Assembly: GCA_964464595.1 (NCBI GenBank)
Contig: CAYXGW010000010.1
Coordinates: forward strand, 26,071-90,070
Length of the DNA stretch: 64,000 nucleotides
Source of the DNA: JADFJB01 sp964464595
Lineage (GTDB): Bacteria > Zhuqueibacterota > JdFR-76 > DREG01
Direction: 5' to 3'
The position numbers and the translations under genes are program-made. Under the pieces are notes generated by a model, which ran no database searches, was not told where the DNA came from, and saw nothing but the letters and a program-made list of their open reading frames with translations. Every line of letters starts with the position of its first letter. Within the stretch, counting starts at the first letter, position 1. This document shows, piece by piece, positions 17,140 to 26,052 of the stretch.

Positions 17140-18145
17140 CCTCTTGTAATGTGTTTTCTCTCACTGCATCTTGTAATTTTTTATTCAGGTCTAAAGTAAA
17201 CATCTTTCTCGCTTCACGAATCGCATTACGAATTGCCTTTGGGGTTGATCGACCATGACAAACGATACAAATGCCGTTTAGACCTAAAAGAGGCACTCCA
17301 CCATACTCTTGGTAATCCATCAATTGGCGCAACTTTCTAAAAGCGGGTTTCATTAAGATGGCGCCTAAATTTGCAGGTATGTTACGTCCAACGCTTTTCT
17401 TAAGAGTTCTTGTAAACATACCAATTATGCTTTCCGCAAACTTCAAAACAATATTCCCAACAAATCCATCACAAACCACAACATCTGCTGTTCCTTTAAG
17501 AATATCTCTGCCTTCCATATTGCCAATAAAATTCAAGTTGCTTTTTTTCAATAGTTTGTGTGTAGCCCGAACCAATTCATTTCCTTTAGACTCTTCCTCT
17601 CCGATACTTAATAAGCCAACTTTCGGATGTTGAATATCGAATATATATTTCATATAAATGGAACCCATTGTGGCAAATTGTACCATACTTATCGGTTTAC
17701 AATCTGAGTTTGCTCCAACATCTATCACCACACAAATGCCTTCCTCATTTGGTATAAATGATCCCAGTCCAGGCCTTAGTACGCCTGGCAACCGTCCAAG
17801 GGTTAAAAGTGAAGTTGCCATGAAAGCTCCGGTGTTACCTGCGCTTACCACAGCATCTGCCATTCTTTTTTTAAGCAGATTCGATGCAACCACCATTGAG
17901 GCATCTTTCTTTTGTTTCAATGCTTTGGTTGGTGATTCTTCCATCTCAATGATTTCAGACGCATGATAAATGCTTATAGGTAAATTTTTTATAGAAAACC
18001 TGGACAGTTCCTTTCGGATTTTATGTTCATCTCCAACCAAAATAATTTCATATTTGCCCCGGGATACTCTTGCAGCCTGAATTGCACCATCAACCGTCGC
18101 CTCAGGAGCGAAATCCCCACCCATCGCATCAACCGCTATCTTCAT
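17120..18145 (-). CDS. plsX: Phosphate acyltransferase PlsX
   Basis: 341 residues beginning MKIAVDAMGGDFAPEATV, the diagnostic PlsX N-terminus. Later blocks are SAGNTGAFMATSLLTLGRLP, VVIDVGANSDCKP and VCDGFVGNIVLKF. It makes acyl-phosphate from acyl-ACP for PlsY, the first step of membrane phospholipid synthesis in most bacteria. The rpmF-plsX-fabH order is a classic operon. Confidence 0.97.
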   Translation of the reverse strand: MKIAVDAMGGDFAPEATVDGAIQAARVSRGKYEIILVGDEHKIRKELSRFSIKNLPISIYHASEIIEMEESPTKALKQKKDASMVVASNLLKKRMADAVVSAGNTGAFMATSLLTLGRLPGVLRPGLGSFIPNEEGICVVIDVGANSDCKPISMVQFATMGSIYMKYIFDIQHPKVGLLSIGEEESKGNELVRATHKLLKKSNLNFIGNMEGRDILKGTADVVVCDGFVGNIVLKFAESIIGMFTRTLKKSVGRNIPANLGAILMKPAFRKLRQLMDYQEYGGVPLLGLNGICIVCHGRSTPKAIRNAIREARKMFTLDLNKKLQDAVRENTLQEVGIEFT

Positions 18146-18257
18146 ATTCTAGTCGCTCAACAAATAAGTCTATTTTCATTCCAAATTAATATGAATGAGA
18201 TACGTGATTCAAATTCTAATTTCATTAATGCCTGAAGCAATATTTATCCCTCAATTT

Positions 18258-18437
18258 TTATTCTTTCGGAGGATAAACCATTCTTCCGGCATAATAGCCA
18301 CAATGCGGGCAAATTCTATGCGGAAGTTTTGGTTGTTGACATTGGGAACAATTACTTGTAGCCGGAACTTTTAACTTCCAATGTGTCCGCCGCTTATCGC
18401 GGCGAGTTCTTGATATTTTTCTTTTTGGATTTGGCAT
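18258..18437 (-). CDS. rpmF: 50S ribosomal protein L32
   Basis: 59 codons read directly from the minus strand: MPNPKRKISRTRRDKRRTHW at the N-terminus, then a zinc ribbon with Cys30-x2-Cys33 and Cys43-x2-Cys46, ending RMVYPPKE. The MPNPKRK..RTRRDKRR block is the L32 signature. The four Cys show this is the zinc-binding (C+) paralogue type. It sits between yceD and plsX, its conserved neighbours. Confidence 0.96.
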   Translation of the reverse strand: MPNPKRKISRTRRDKRRTHWKLKVPATSNCSQCQQPKLPHRICPHCGYYAGRMVYPPKE

Positions 18438-18493
18438 AGTATCAACTTATTCCTTATTTAACTATCTAAAAATATTTTCCTTACAAAGCAGTT

Positions 18494-19012
18494 TCAGAGT
18501 TGTAATTCTTTCAATGCATCCCAGCGAGGATCATCTGTGTTTTTCTCACAAACGCATTCGATTTGATTTAAATCATTTCCACACCCAGAACAGAATCCTT
18601 TACAATTTTCCGAACATAAATTTTTCATAGGCAATGCCAGTAACAAAACTTCTCGAATGTCATCAGAAATGTCAATGTTGCCATCGCTGGTTTTATAACT
18701 TCTATAGTTGGCACTCTTTTCTTCTTCACTTATATCCGGATTAATATATCTTCCGGAGCCTACTTCATAATAGATCTTTAACTCGCTGGTTAGCTCTTTT
18801 CCAAATTCTTGCAAGCACCGATCACATTTAAAGGAAGCGATTGTTTTCGGTTTGGCCTGCAAATAAATATGAGTTTCACTTTTATCTACTTTTACAACGC
18901 TAAATACAGGTTTATTAAATACCTTATCATTTCCAAAGCAAAAAACAGAAGGTAACTCTTCATATTCCAATTCGTGATACCCTGAAGTTAATTTTGCTAT
19001 TGGAATTTTCAT
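18494..19012 (-). CDS. yceD: DUF177 (YceD) family protein
   Basis: 172 residues. The YceD core FKCDRCLQEFGKELTSELKI (about 83-102) and the acidic SDDIREVLLLALPMKNLC segment are typical. A Cys-rich tail (CSENCKGFCSGCGNDLN, about 138-154, plus ECVCE) probably binds zinc. YceD proteins are linked to 23S rRNA accumulation and are encoded beside rpmF in most bacteria, as here. It is the first gene of the fatty-acid operon, with a promoter just upstream. Confidence 0.9.
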   Translation of the reverse strand: MKIPIAKLTSGYHELEYEELPSVFCFGNDKVFNKPVFSVVKVDKSETHIYLQAKPKTIASFKCDRCLQEFGKELTSELKIYYEVGSGRYINPDISEEEKSANYRSYKTSDGNIDISDDIREVLLLALPMKNLCSENCKGFCSGCGNDLNQIECVCEKNTDDPRWDALKELQL

Positions 19013-19068
19013 ATTTTAAATCAAAGAACTTTATTCATTTTTATTATTTTTCTGCAAAAATAGACTAG

Positions 19069-19096
19069 AATATAATAAAATATCCTCATTAGTCAA
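19069..19096 (-). promoter_or_regulatory. Promoter of the yceD-rpmF-plsX-fab operon
   Basis: Minus strand: TTGACT (19096-19091), a 16-bp spacer, TATATT (19074-19069). The predicted transcript starts about 50 bases before the yceD ATG. Confidence 0.5.
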
Positions 19097-19301
19097 CATT
19101 TATATCTTGAATCACAACAATAGGAAATTATGTAAAAATATATCTATTTAATTATGCTTAAGAACTTTTTAGGTTCTTCTAAAACCTTCGTTTTAAGGAT
19201 ATTATTTAAAAGATAATAATAAAAAGACCCATGACGAAATAAAATCATAGGCATGATGTTTTTAACAAACTATAATTTATGATAAACTAAAAATATGATA
19301 T

Positions 19302-19718
19302 TTAAATTAGTTCCGATTTTGAAAAGAAAAAACTAACTTCAATTTTTGCATTTTCAAGGGAATCCGAACCATGAGCAATATTATTCTGTTTACTTGTGGC
19401 AAATTCTTTTCGGATTGTGCCATCAGATGCTTCAGCCGGATCAGTTGCACCAATCAAATCCCTGTATGCGGATACAGCATTTTCTTTTTCAAGTACCATG
19501 GGAATACATTCTCCTGAAGTCATAAATACAACTAAATCGTTATAAAAAGGCCTTTCTTTGTGAACAGCATAAAATTCACTTGCAGTCTTTTCGTCTAGCC
19601 GTATCAATTTCATACCAAGTATGTTAAATCCTGCCTGGAGAATTCTATCTATTACCTTACCTGTTTTATTGGCTTCCGTGCAATCCGGTTTTAAAATTGC
19701 CAGTGTTTGTTCTTTCAC
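19302..19718 (-). CDS. ndk: Nucleoside diphosphate kinase
   Basis: 138 residues. The signature NIAHGSDS (about 114-121) contains the phosphorylated active-site His, and the N-terminus EQTLAILKPDC is typical. It balances NTP and dNTP pools by transferring gamma-phosphate between nucleotides. The start is a GTG directly after GGAGGTAAG. It follows sucD by 37 bp on the same strand; succinyl-CoA synthetase and Ndk associate physically in some bacteria, so cotranscription makes sense. Confidence 0.97.
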   Translation of the reverse strand: MKEQTLAILKPDCTEANKTGKVIDRILQAGFNILGMKLIRLDEKTASEFYAVHKERPFYNDLVVFMTSGECIPMVLEKENAVSAYRDLIGATDPAEASDGTIRKEFATSKQNNIAHGSDSLENAKIEVSFFFSKSELI

Positions 19719-19755
19719 CTTACCTCCATTTACTATTTCAATTTCGTATTTATTG

Positions 19756-20628
19756 TCAATTCAAAATCGATTTCATTGTTGTACCTATTTCTGCCGGACT
19801 TTCAACAACATGAATATTGGCTGCTTCAAGTGCTGCCATTTTTTCAATTGCTGTGCCTTTACCACCGGATATTATAGCACCTGCATGACCCATCCTACGT
19901 CCCGGTGGAGCTGTTCTCCCAGCGATATAGCCAACCACCGGCTTAGTCATGTGTTGTTTTACGTACTCAGCAGCTTCTTCTTCAGAGGTTCCGCCAATTT
20001 CACCAATCATCACAACAGCTTTTGTATTTTCATCTTGTTGAAATAGCTTGAGTGCATCAACAAAATAAGTTCCGATTATCGGATCTCCACCAATTCCAAT
20101 ACAGGTTGATTGTCCGATATTTAAAGTAGTAAGTTGGTGAACAGCTTCATACGTCAAGGTACCACTTCTTGACACAACACCAACTTCGCCGGGAGTATGT
20201 ATAAATCCCGGCATGATGCCAATCTTACATTCACCAGGAGTAATAACTCCGGGACAATTTGGCCCAACCAATCTAGTTGTTCTTGATGCCAAATAGTGTT
20301 TGGCCTTGGCCATATCTAAAGTTGGTATCCCTTCTGTGATACAAACAATCAATCGAATTCCTGCATCTGCCGCTTCCATAATTGCATCCCCGGCAAAAGC
20401 AGGAGGAACAAATATTATGGACGTATTTGCAGCCTCATTCTCAACCGCTTCTGTAACCGTATTATAAACCGGGATTTTTTCTTGAAAAAGTTGCCCTCCT
20501 TTACCTGGTGTTACGCCGGCAACTACATTGGTTCCATATTCAACCATTTCGCTCGTATGATAAGAACCTTCGCCGCCTGTAATTCCTTGAACAACGACTC
20601 TTGTTGATTTATTCACTAGAATACTCAA
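19756..20628 (-). CDS. sucD: Succinate-CoA ligase (ADP-forming) alpha subunit
   Basis: 290 residues. The CoA-binding Rossmann part (VVVQGITGGEGSYHTSEM) precedes the ligase part with the phospho-histidine loop GRRMGHAGAIISGGKGTA (His about 248). With SucB/SucC it interconverts succinyl-CoA and succinate with substrate-level phosphorylation in the TCA cycle. The ribosome site is GGAGG. sucC precedes it by 54 bp. Confidence 0.97.
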   Translation of the reverse strand: MSILVNKSTRVVVQGITGGEGSYHTSEMVEYGTNVVAGVTPGKGGQLFQEKIPVYNTVTEAVENEAANTSIIFVPPAFAGDAIMEAADAGIRLIVCITEGIPTLDMAKAKHYLASRTTRLVGPNCPGVITPGECKIGIMPGFIHTPGEVGVVSRSGTLTYEAVHQLTTLNIGQSTCIGIGGDPIIGTYFVDALKLFQQDENTKAVVMIGEIGGTSEEEAAEYVKQHMTKPVVGYIAGRTAPPGRRMGHAGAIISGGKGTAIEKMAALEAANIHVVESPAEIGTTMKSILN

Positions 20629-20682
20629 TTTATTGCCTCCGAAGATCTTTTATCGTTATTAAATAAATACATGTTTCTTGGA

Positions 20683-21840
20683 TTACTCTATGGCTGCAAC
20701 TACCATTTCTGCCGCATCCTTAAAATCATTTGCTACGGCAAATTCAAATTCCGACTGATTTAAAATATCTGCTGCCTCTTTTGCATTTGTACCCTGCAAC
20801 CGAACCACAACAGGTACATTGATTTCAACATTCCTGGAAGCCTGGATTACGCCTTTTGCAACTCTATCGCAACGCACGATTCCGCCAAAAATGTTAATTA
20901 ATACAGCTTTTACGTTTGAATCAGCCAGCAGAATTTTATAGCCATTCTCAACCGTTTCCGCGCTTGCACCGCCACCCACATCCAAGAAATTAGCAGGTGA
21001 TGAGCCCGCTAGTTTTATAATGTCCATTGTCGCCATGGCCAAACCGGCCCCGTTAACCATACAAGCTACCTCACCATCAAGTTTTATATAATTAAGACCA
21101 TACTTTCCTGCTTCAACCTCAAGGGGTTCTTCCTCGTAAATATCCCTCATCTCTACCAAATCCGGGTGCCGATAAAGTGCATTGTCATCAAAACTGATTT
21201 TTGCATCAAGAGCTAAAACTCTGCCGTCTTTTGTTACTACCAATGGATTGATTTCTGCAAGAGATGCATCTACCTTTGATACTGCTTTGTAAAAATCGGA
21301 TATTAATCGGAAGGAATTTTTAAACTGGTTACCTGTTAATCCTAGTCCAAATGCGATCTTCCTGGTTTGGTAGGGCTGTAGACCTAATGCAGGATCGATG
21401 TATTCTTTTAGGATCTTTTCCGGCGTTTCTTCAGCAACTTTTTCAATTTCAACTCCTCCTTCAGTGCTGGCCATAAAAACAAACTTTGAAACGGATCGAT
21501 CTAGTACAATCCCTGCGTAAAGCTCACGTTCAATTTCCATCGTTTCTTCAACCAAAATCTTACGAACTTTTTTACCTTCTGGTCCGGTTTGATGGGTGAT
21601 TAAAGTTTTCCCAAGAATTTCGGAAGCAGTTTCTTCCGCTTCCTTGGACGATTTAGCCAGTTTTACACCACCTGCTTTTCCACGGCCGCCGGCATGAATC
21701 TGAGCCTTTATGACGACTTTTCCGCCAAGTTCTTCGGCAATATCTTTTGCTTCTAAAGAAGTAAAAGCGACCCTTCCCCTGGGAACTTCTACGCCATATT
21801 TTTTCAATACTTCTTTGGCTTGATATTCATGAATTTTCAC
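20683..21840 (-). CDS. sucC: Succinate-CoA ligase (ADP-forming) beta subunit
   Basis: 385 residues beginning MKIHEYQAKEVLKKYGVEVP, the standard SucC start. The ATP-grasp domain carries KAQIHAGGRGKAGGVKLAKS (about 45-64). The C-terminal half has VNGAGLAMATMDIIK and NIFGGIVRCD, which contact the alpha subunit. It partners sucD. A clear AGGAGG-like site lies at the start (GGAGGTTATTC before ATG). Confidence 0.97.
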   Translation of the reverse strand: MKIHEYQAKEVLKKYGVEVPRGRVAFTSLEAKDIAEELGGKVVIKAQIHAGGRGKAGGVKLAKSSKEAEETASEILGKTLITHQTGPEGKKVRKILVEETMEIERELYAGIVLDRSVSKFVFMASTEGGVEIEKVAEETPEKILKEYIDPALGLQPYQTRKIAFGLGLTGNQFKNSFRLISDFYKAVSKVDASLAEINPLVVTKDGRVLALDAKISFDDNALYRHPDLVEMRDIYEEEPLEVEAGKYGLNYIKLDGEVACMVNGAGLAMATMDIIKLAGSSPANFLDVGGGASAETVENGYKILLADSNVKAVLINIFGGIVRCDRVAKGVIQASRNVEINVPVVVRLQGTNAKEAADILNQSEFEFAVANDFKDAAEMVVAAIE

Positions 21841-21867
21841 GAATAACCTCCATTTTAATGATTAATC

Positions 21868-22812
21868 TTAGCTATGAATAATAGTTCCTGTTCTTCCTTC
21901 TAAAGCAGCTAAATGTTTTTCGACCGAAGTGATAATCACTCTTTTCCCTCCGGATTCTAGGAAATCAATCGCAGAATATATTTTGGGTCCCATGCTTCCT
22001 TTAGGAAATTGACCTTCATTAAAATAACTTTTTGCTTCCTCAATAGTAAGCGAATCTAAGTATTCTTGCCTGGGAGTGCCGAAATTCAATGCCACTTTTT
22101 CAACCGCTGTTAGAAGGTGTAATTCATCTGCTTCGAGTTCTTTAGCCAACACAGCCGAAGACAAATCTTTGTCGATAACAGCATCAACCCCTTCATAGGT
22201 TTTTTCTTCTGTAATGTAAACCGGTATCCCACCTCCCCCAACGGTAACTACGATCACTCCTCTATCAAAAAGCTCTTTTATGATTTCTTTTTCGACAATT
22301 GCAATTGGCATCGGTGAAGGGACTACACGGCGCCATCCTCTCCCGGTGTCTTCTTTCATAGTCCAGGTTCGTTCTTTTTGAATCTTCTTTGCTTGCTCTT
22401 CGTTATAAAAACTACCGACAAATTTGGTGGGGTTCAGAATTGAAGGATCATTTTTATCAACAATAACTTGTGCTGGAATTGTAGTAACTTCTCTAACTAT
22501 ATTTTGCATGATTAACTTATTTTGCAGGGATTGAGTAATCATATATCCCATACCACCACATAAATCCGCTACCATTACACCAAGGGGTATTGGTGTCACC
22601 TTGTTTCTTGTCTCTTCAACTCTTAATAAATAATTGCCAACTTGGGGACCATTTCCATGCGTAAGCGCAAGTACGTTTCCATCTTTAATTATTTCAGCAA
22701 TACCTAGAAGGCTCTTACGTGTATTAGCAAATTGCTGAGCAATATTACCGTCTTCAAATTCCCGTGTAATTGCATTACCACCTAATGCAACAACGATCCG
22801 CTTTTGAGTCAT
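21868..22812 (-). CDS. arcC: Carbamate kinase
   Basis: 314 residues from the ATG at 22812, which has GGAAA five or six bases upstream; an in-frame ATG nine codons earlier adds MFDTQFGNI, which the family lacks. VVALGGNAI, ALTHGNGPQVGN (about 58-69), the VGGGGIPV loop and DKDLSSAVLA are typical carbamate kinase motifs of the amino-acid-kinase fold. It makes ATP from carbamoyl phosphate and ADP, or the reverse. No arginine deiminase or ornithine carbamoyltransferase genes are near, so its carbamoyl-phosphate source is unclear. It heads an apparent arcC-sucC-sucD-ndk operon. Confidence 0.93.
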   Translation of the reverse strand: MTQKRIVVALGGNAITREFEDGNIAQQFANTRKSLLGIAEIIKDGNVLALTHGNGPQVGNYLLRVEETRNKVTPIPLGVMVADLCGGMGYMITQSLQNKLIMQNIVREVTTIPAQVIVDKNDPSILNPTKFVGSFYNEEQAKKIQKERTWTMKEDTGRGWRRVVPSPMPIAIVEKEIIKELFDRGVIVVTVGGGGIPVYITEEKTYEGVDAVIDKDLSSAVLAKELEADELHLLTAVEKVALNFGTPRQEYLDSLTIEEAKSYFNEGQFPKGSMGPKIYSAIDFLESGGKRVIITSVEKHLAALEGRTGTIIHS

Positions 22813-22837
22813 TATATTTCCAAATTGAGTATCAAAC

Positions 22838-22867
22838 AAAAAAGGGCATCCACTTAAAACAGGATAC
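22838..22867 (-). terminator. Leader hairpin with U-run before arcC
   Basis: On the minus strand GTATCC pairs with GGATGC (one G-U pair) around a ten-base loop, followed by CCTTTTTT. It lies between the predicted promoter and the arcC ATG, about 25 bases before it, so it could be a weak attenuator. The stem is short; it may have no function. Confidence 0.3.
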
Positions 22868-22917
22868 TTAAAACAAATTTATTTAAGCAACACCAAAGTG
22901 TATCTGTTTAGAGAAAA

Positions 22918-22946
22918 ATAATATCAATAATACCATAATTCATCAA
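22918..22946 (-). promoter_or_regulatory. Promoter of the arcC-sucCD-ndk operon
   Basis: Minus strand: TTGATG (22946-22941), a 17-bp spacer, TATTAT (22923-22918). The predicted leader is about 100 nt. Confidence 0.4.
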
Positions 22947-23043
22947 TAATTATCTACTCTTTGAAGTGGCTAAACTTTTCTTGATTTTCGCAAAGCCTTA
23001 TACTATTTTTATTCCCGCTTTTAAGTAAAATAAGGAAATTAAC

Positions 23044-23235
23044 ATGGCGAGAAAATGTGATATTTGTGGCAAAGGCCCTTTGACAGGAAACCATGTTAGC
23101 CATGCCCACAATTTAACCAAAAGAAGATGGCTACCAAATCTACAAAAAGTTCGTGCTAATGTCGAAGGTAAAGTCAAAAGATTAACTGTCTGTACTTCTT
23201 GTATTCGCTCCGGGAAAGTACAAAAGGCAGCATAG
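23044..23235 (+). CDS. rpmB: 50S ribosomal protein L28
   Basis: 63 residues. The start MARKCDICGKGPLTGNHVSH and the pattern KRRWLPNLQKVRANV are diagnostic for L28. Two Cys pairs (CDIC near the start, CTSC near 51-54) make this the zinc-binding form. Preceded by AAGGAAATTAAC and ATG. It is a monocistronic plus-strand gene ending in a strong terminator. Confidence 0.97.
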   Translation: MARKCDICGKGPLTGNHVSHAHNLTKRRWLPNLQKVRANVEGKVKRLTVCTSCIRSGKVQKAA

Positions 23236-23254
23236 CAGTTTTTTAAGCATATAA

Positions 23255-23285
23255 TAAAAAAAGCGGAATTCTCCGCTTTTTTTTT
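23255..23285 (+). terminator. Rho-independent terminator of rpmB
   Basis: A seven-base-pair stem AAGCGGA/TCCGCTT with an ATTC loop, preceded by an A-run and followed by nine Ts. It is 20 bp after the rpmB stop. The A-run also allows it to work in reverse against transcription leaving ftsZ. Confidence 0.92.
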
Positions 23286-23371
23286 GCTTCCAGCAGTAAT
23301 CCATCATTGCTTGAAATCAATTAATCTTTTTCTTGATGAAGTTTCTTTTTTTATTTTCAAAACAAATATCA

Positions 23372-24607
23372 TTATGAAGCTTCACCCATTTGCCTCTTGC
23401 GCATATACGCTGGAATATCATACACATCGACTTCATCGCCACTATTATTAGAAATCTCTTCTTCAAATACTTTTGGCTCTTTTCGTTTAAAAGCAGGAAT
23501 ATCTAAGACTTTGCGCCTTGCGCCAATAATATCTTGAAAAGGATTTTGATTTTCGGAAAAATTCATATTTATCTCATCATCCAACCCCGTCGCAATAACA
23601 GTTACACGAATTTCATCCTTGATCTTTTCATCTATGATTGCTCCAAAGAATATATTTGCATCAGAGCCTGTGGATTCCGATATAACTGATGATGCATTTT
23701 TTATATCATCCAAAGTAAGGTCTAAGCCACCGGTGATATTAATCAAAAGGCCCTTTGCACCTTCCATAGAGACATCCTCAAGAAGTGGACTGGCAATAGC
23801 AATAGTAGCGGCTTCTAGAGCCCGGTCCGGGCCTGATGCTTGTCCGGTCCCCATCAAAGCAGAACCCATCTCGGCCATTACTGTTTTAACATCTGCAAAA
23901 TCCAAGTTTACCAATCCCGGAATTGTTATAAGATCCGATATTCCTTGGGTTGCATGTAATAAAATATCATCTGCTATTTTAAAGGCTTCAAGAAGGGAAG
24001 TGCCTTTTGGCACAATTGAGAACAATCGTTGATTCGGAATAGTAATTAACGTATCAATTTTTTCTCTTAGTTTTGCTATTCCTTCTAATGCTCGCTTCGC
24101 TCGTTTTACACCTTCAAACTGAAACGGCTTAGTAACAATTGCCACTGTTAAGGCTTCCATTTCCTTCGCTATTTCGGCAACAACAGGTGCAGCACCGGTT
24201 CCTGTACCGCCACCCATTCCGGCGGTAATAAAAACCATGTCGGTATCTGACATAATTGCAGCTAAAGACTCACGATCTTCTTCCACAGCCAGCCGGCCAA
24301 TTTCGGGATCAGCGCCAGCTCCCAACCCTTTAGTTAATTTTTTCCCGATCTGAATTTTATGTGTTGCTTGACTTAATTCCAAAGCCTGGGAATCCGTATT
24401 TATTGCAATAAAGTCAACTCCTTGCAACTGTGCTTCTATCATTCGATTTAATGCATTTCCCCCGGCGCCGCCTACGCCGATAACTTTCATCCTGGCTTTA
24501 GCTTCAATTTCTTGGTCGTAATCTATTGCTATAGACATTGTATTTCCTTCCGGTAAGTTTGCGAGTTTATTATTTTCAAGTTTCCAACCAAAAGATAATT
24601 GGTCCAT
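23372..24607 (-). CDS. ftsZ: Cell division protein FtsZ
   Basis: 411 residues. The tubulin-like GTPase has KVIGVGGAGGNALNRMI (about 41-57), the GTP signature GGGTGTGAAPVVA (about 132-144), and the T7 loop region GLVNLDFADVKTVM with catalytic acidic residues. It polymerises into the division ring. The first ATG has AGAGGTG five bases upstream; a second ATG (MSIAIDY, residue 24) also has GGAAGG, so the start may be either. The C-terminal tail carries two copies of the conserved FtsA/membrane-anchor-binding peptide pattern: VLDIPAFKRK (about 367-376) and VYDIPAYMRKRQ (about 395-406). Last gene of the dcw cluster. Confidence 0.97.
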   Translation of the reverse strand: MDQLSFGWKLENNKLANLPEGNTMSIAIDYDQEIEAKARMKVIGVGGAGGNALNRMIEAQLQGVDFIAINTDSQALELSQATHKIQIGKKLTKGLGAGADPEIGRLAVEEDRESLAAIMSDTDMVFITAGMGGGTGTGAAPVVAEIAKEMEALTVAIVTKPFQFEGVKRAKRALEGIAKLREKIDTLITIPNQRLFSIVPKGTSLLEAFKIADDILLHATQGISDLITIPGLVNLDFADVKTVMAEMGSALMGTGQASGPDRALEAATIAIASPLLEDVSMEGAKGLLINITGGLDLTLDDIKNASSVISESTGSDANIFFGAIIDEKIKDEIRVTVIATGLDDEINMNFSENQNPFQDIIGARRKVLDIPAFKRKEPKVFEEEISNNSGDEVDVYDIPAYMRKRQMGEAS

Positions 24608-24645
24608 TTAACACCTCTTTATTTATCAAGCCAATTTTAAAACTG

Positions 24646-26019
24646 CTAAAATAAATCCTTCACTAATCTTTTCATCCAGCTTAGTATTGATTGGAAATTC
24701 TCAGATTCATCACCTTCATCAAGTTGCATATCCTCATTTTTGTATGTGACACCATAGTGAATTAGCCCTATTCCGGTTGCATGGATAGGTGATCTGGCAA
24801 GCCCTACCAAACCTCCAAATCCCTGGGGGATGCCAAGCTTTACCGGTGTATCAAAAATTTGCTCGGCTAACTCTCCAATAGATTCCAGCATTGAACCTCC
24901 ACCTGTTAAAACAATACCGGCGTTTAAAAAATCTGCATATTCAGACCGTTGAATTTCTCTTTTGGCTAGCATTAGTATTTCTTCGATTCTTGGTTGAATA
25001 ATTTCAGTTAATACTGATTTGGGTACCATAGTTGAAGAGCGACCTCCGACACCCGGAACTTCAATAGTTTCACCATTCATTTGCTTACAGGATAAAGCGC
25101 AACCATATTTCAATTTAATTTCTTCCGCCCTATCAATCGGAGTTCGAAGTCCCTGGGCAATATCGTTAGTAACATTTTTGCCGCCAAGACCGATGACTGC
25201 GGTATGTCGAATGCTGCCTTCGAAAATTAATGCAATATCGGTTGTTCCACCGCCCAAATCGAGTAATCCAATGCCTATTTCCTTTTCATCATCACCTAAT
25301 ACAGCAAAGCTCGAGGCCAAAGGTTCTAACACCAGACTCCGGACTTTCAAACCGGTTCTCTGGACACAGCGATAAATATTTTGGGCAGAAGTTACTGCAC
25401 CAGTTACAATATGAACCTCCGCCTCTAACCGAACGCCTGAAAACCCTACTGGATTTTTTATACCACTTTGCTCATCTACAATAAATTCCTGGGGAATGAC
25501 ATGAATAATTTCGCGATCAATCGGCAATGACACGGCTTTAGCTGCATCGATGACTCTTTGAACATCACCTTCGCTGATTTCGCGATTTCCGCCCGATACT
25601 GCCACCACACCCCTGCTGTTAATACTTCGAATATGGTCGCCTGCAATTCCCACATAGACCGATTCTATTTCAATACCAGACATCAACTCAGCTTCTTTAA
25701 CAGCCTTTTCAATTGATTGAACTGTTTTATCCAAGTTGACCACAACCCCTCTTCGCAATCCTTCTGAAGGAGAAACTCCAACACCGATGATTTTCATCCC
25801 TTCTATTTCATCGATTTCTGCGACAATAACTGCAATCTTATTTGTGCCAATATCCAAACCCACAATGATTTGTCCTAATTCCCGGTCTTTCCGCATAGAC
25901 TTTTCAGTAGTTGTTTTCTTCCATACATCAGGGTAGGTTGACCGACGATTTCCATTTGATTTTACCAAAGTGCTATTGAATAAATCTAATGAATCGTTAA
26001 TAAAAGTTTTCCTAGTCAT
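24646..26019 (-). CDS. ftsA: Cell division protein FtsA
   Basis: 457 residues. Actin-fold signature: IIVGLDIGTNKIAVIV (about 51-66), the SHS2 (1C) insertion, IGLLDLGGGTTDIAL and VLTGGGSML. The C-terminus SILSWMKRLVKDLF is the amphipathic membrane helix that tethers FtsZ. The first 41 residues precede the usual family start (MRKDRELGQ), yet the first ATG has AAAGGATTTTGAT upstream and the second has no ribosome site, so the extension looks translated. It lies between ftsQ and ftsZ. Confidence 0.96.
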   Translation of the reverse strand: MTRKTFINDSLDLFNSTLVKSNGNRRSTYPDVWKKTTTEKSMRKDRELGQIIVGLDIGTNKIAVIVAEIDEIEGMKIIGVGVSPSEGLRRGVVVNLDKTVQSIEKAVKEAELMSGIEIESVYVGIAGDHIRSINSRGVVAVSGGNREISEGDVQRVIDAAKAVSLPIDREIIHVIPQEFIVDEQSGIKNPVGFSGVRLEAEVHIVTGAVTSAQNIYRCVQRTGLKVRSLVLEPLASSFAVLGDDEKEIGIGLLDLGGGTTDIALIFEGSIRHTAVIGLGGKNVTNDIAQGLRTPIDRAEEIKLKYGCALSCKQMNGETIEVPGVGGRSSTMVPKSVLTEIIQPRIEEILMLAKREIQRSEYADFLNAGIVLTGGGSMLESIGELAEQIFDTPVKLGIPQGFGGLVGLARSPIHATGIGLIHYGVTYKNEDMQLDEGDESENFQSILSWMKRLVKDLF

Positions 26020-26052
26020 ATCAAAATCCTTTTTCGTATTTATTATTTTATT

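Noticed and set aside
19621..20046. 141-codon plus-strand open frame opposite ndk and sucD
   Set aside because: Spans two real genes and their intergenic gap on the other strand; Cys/Phe-rich composition with no motif.
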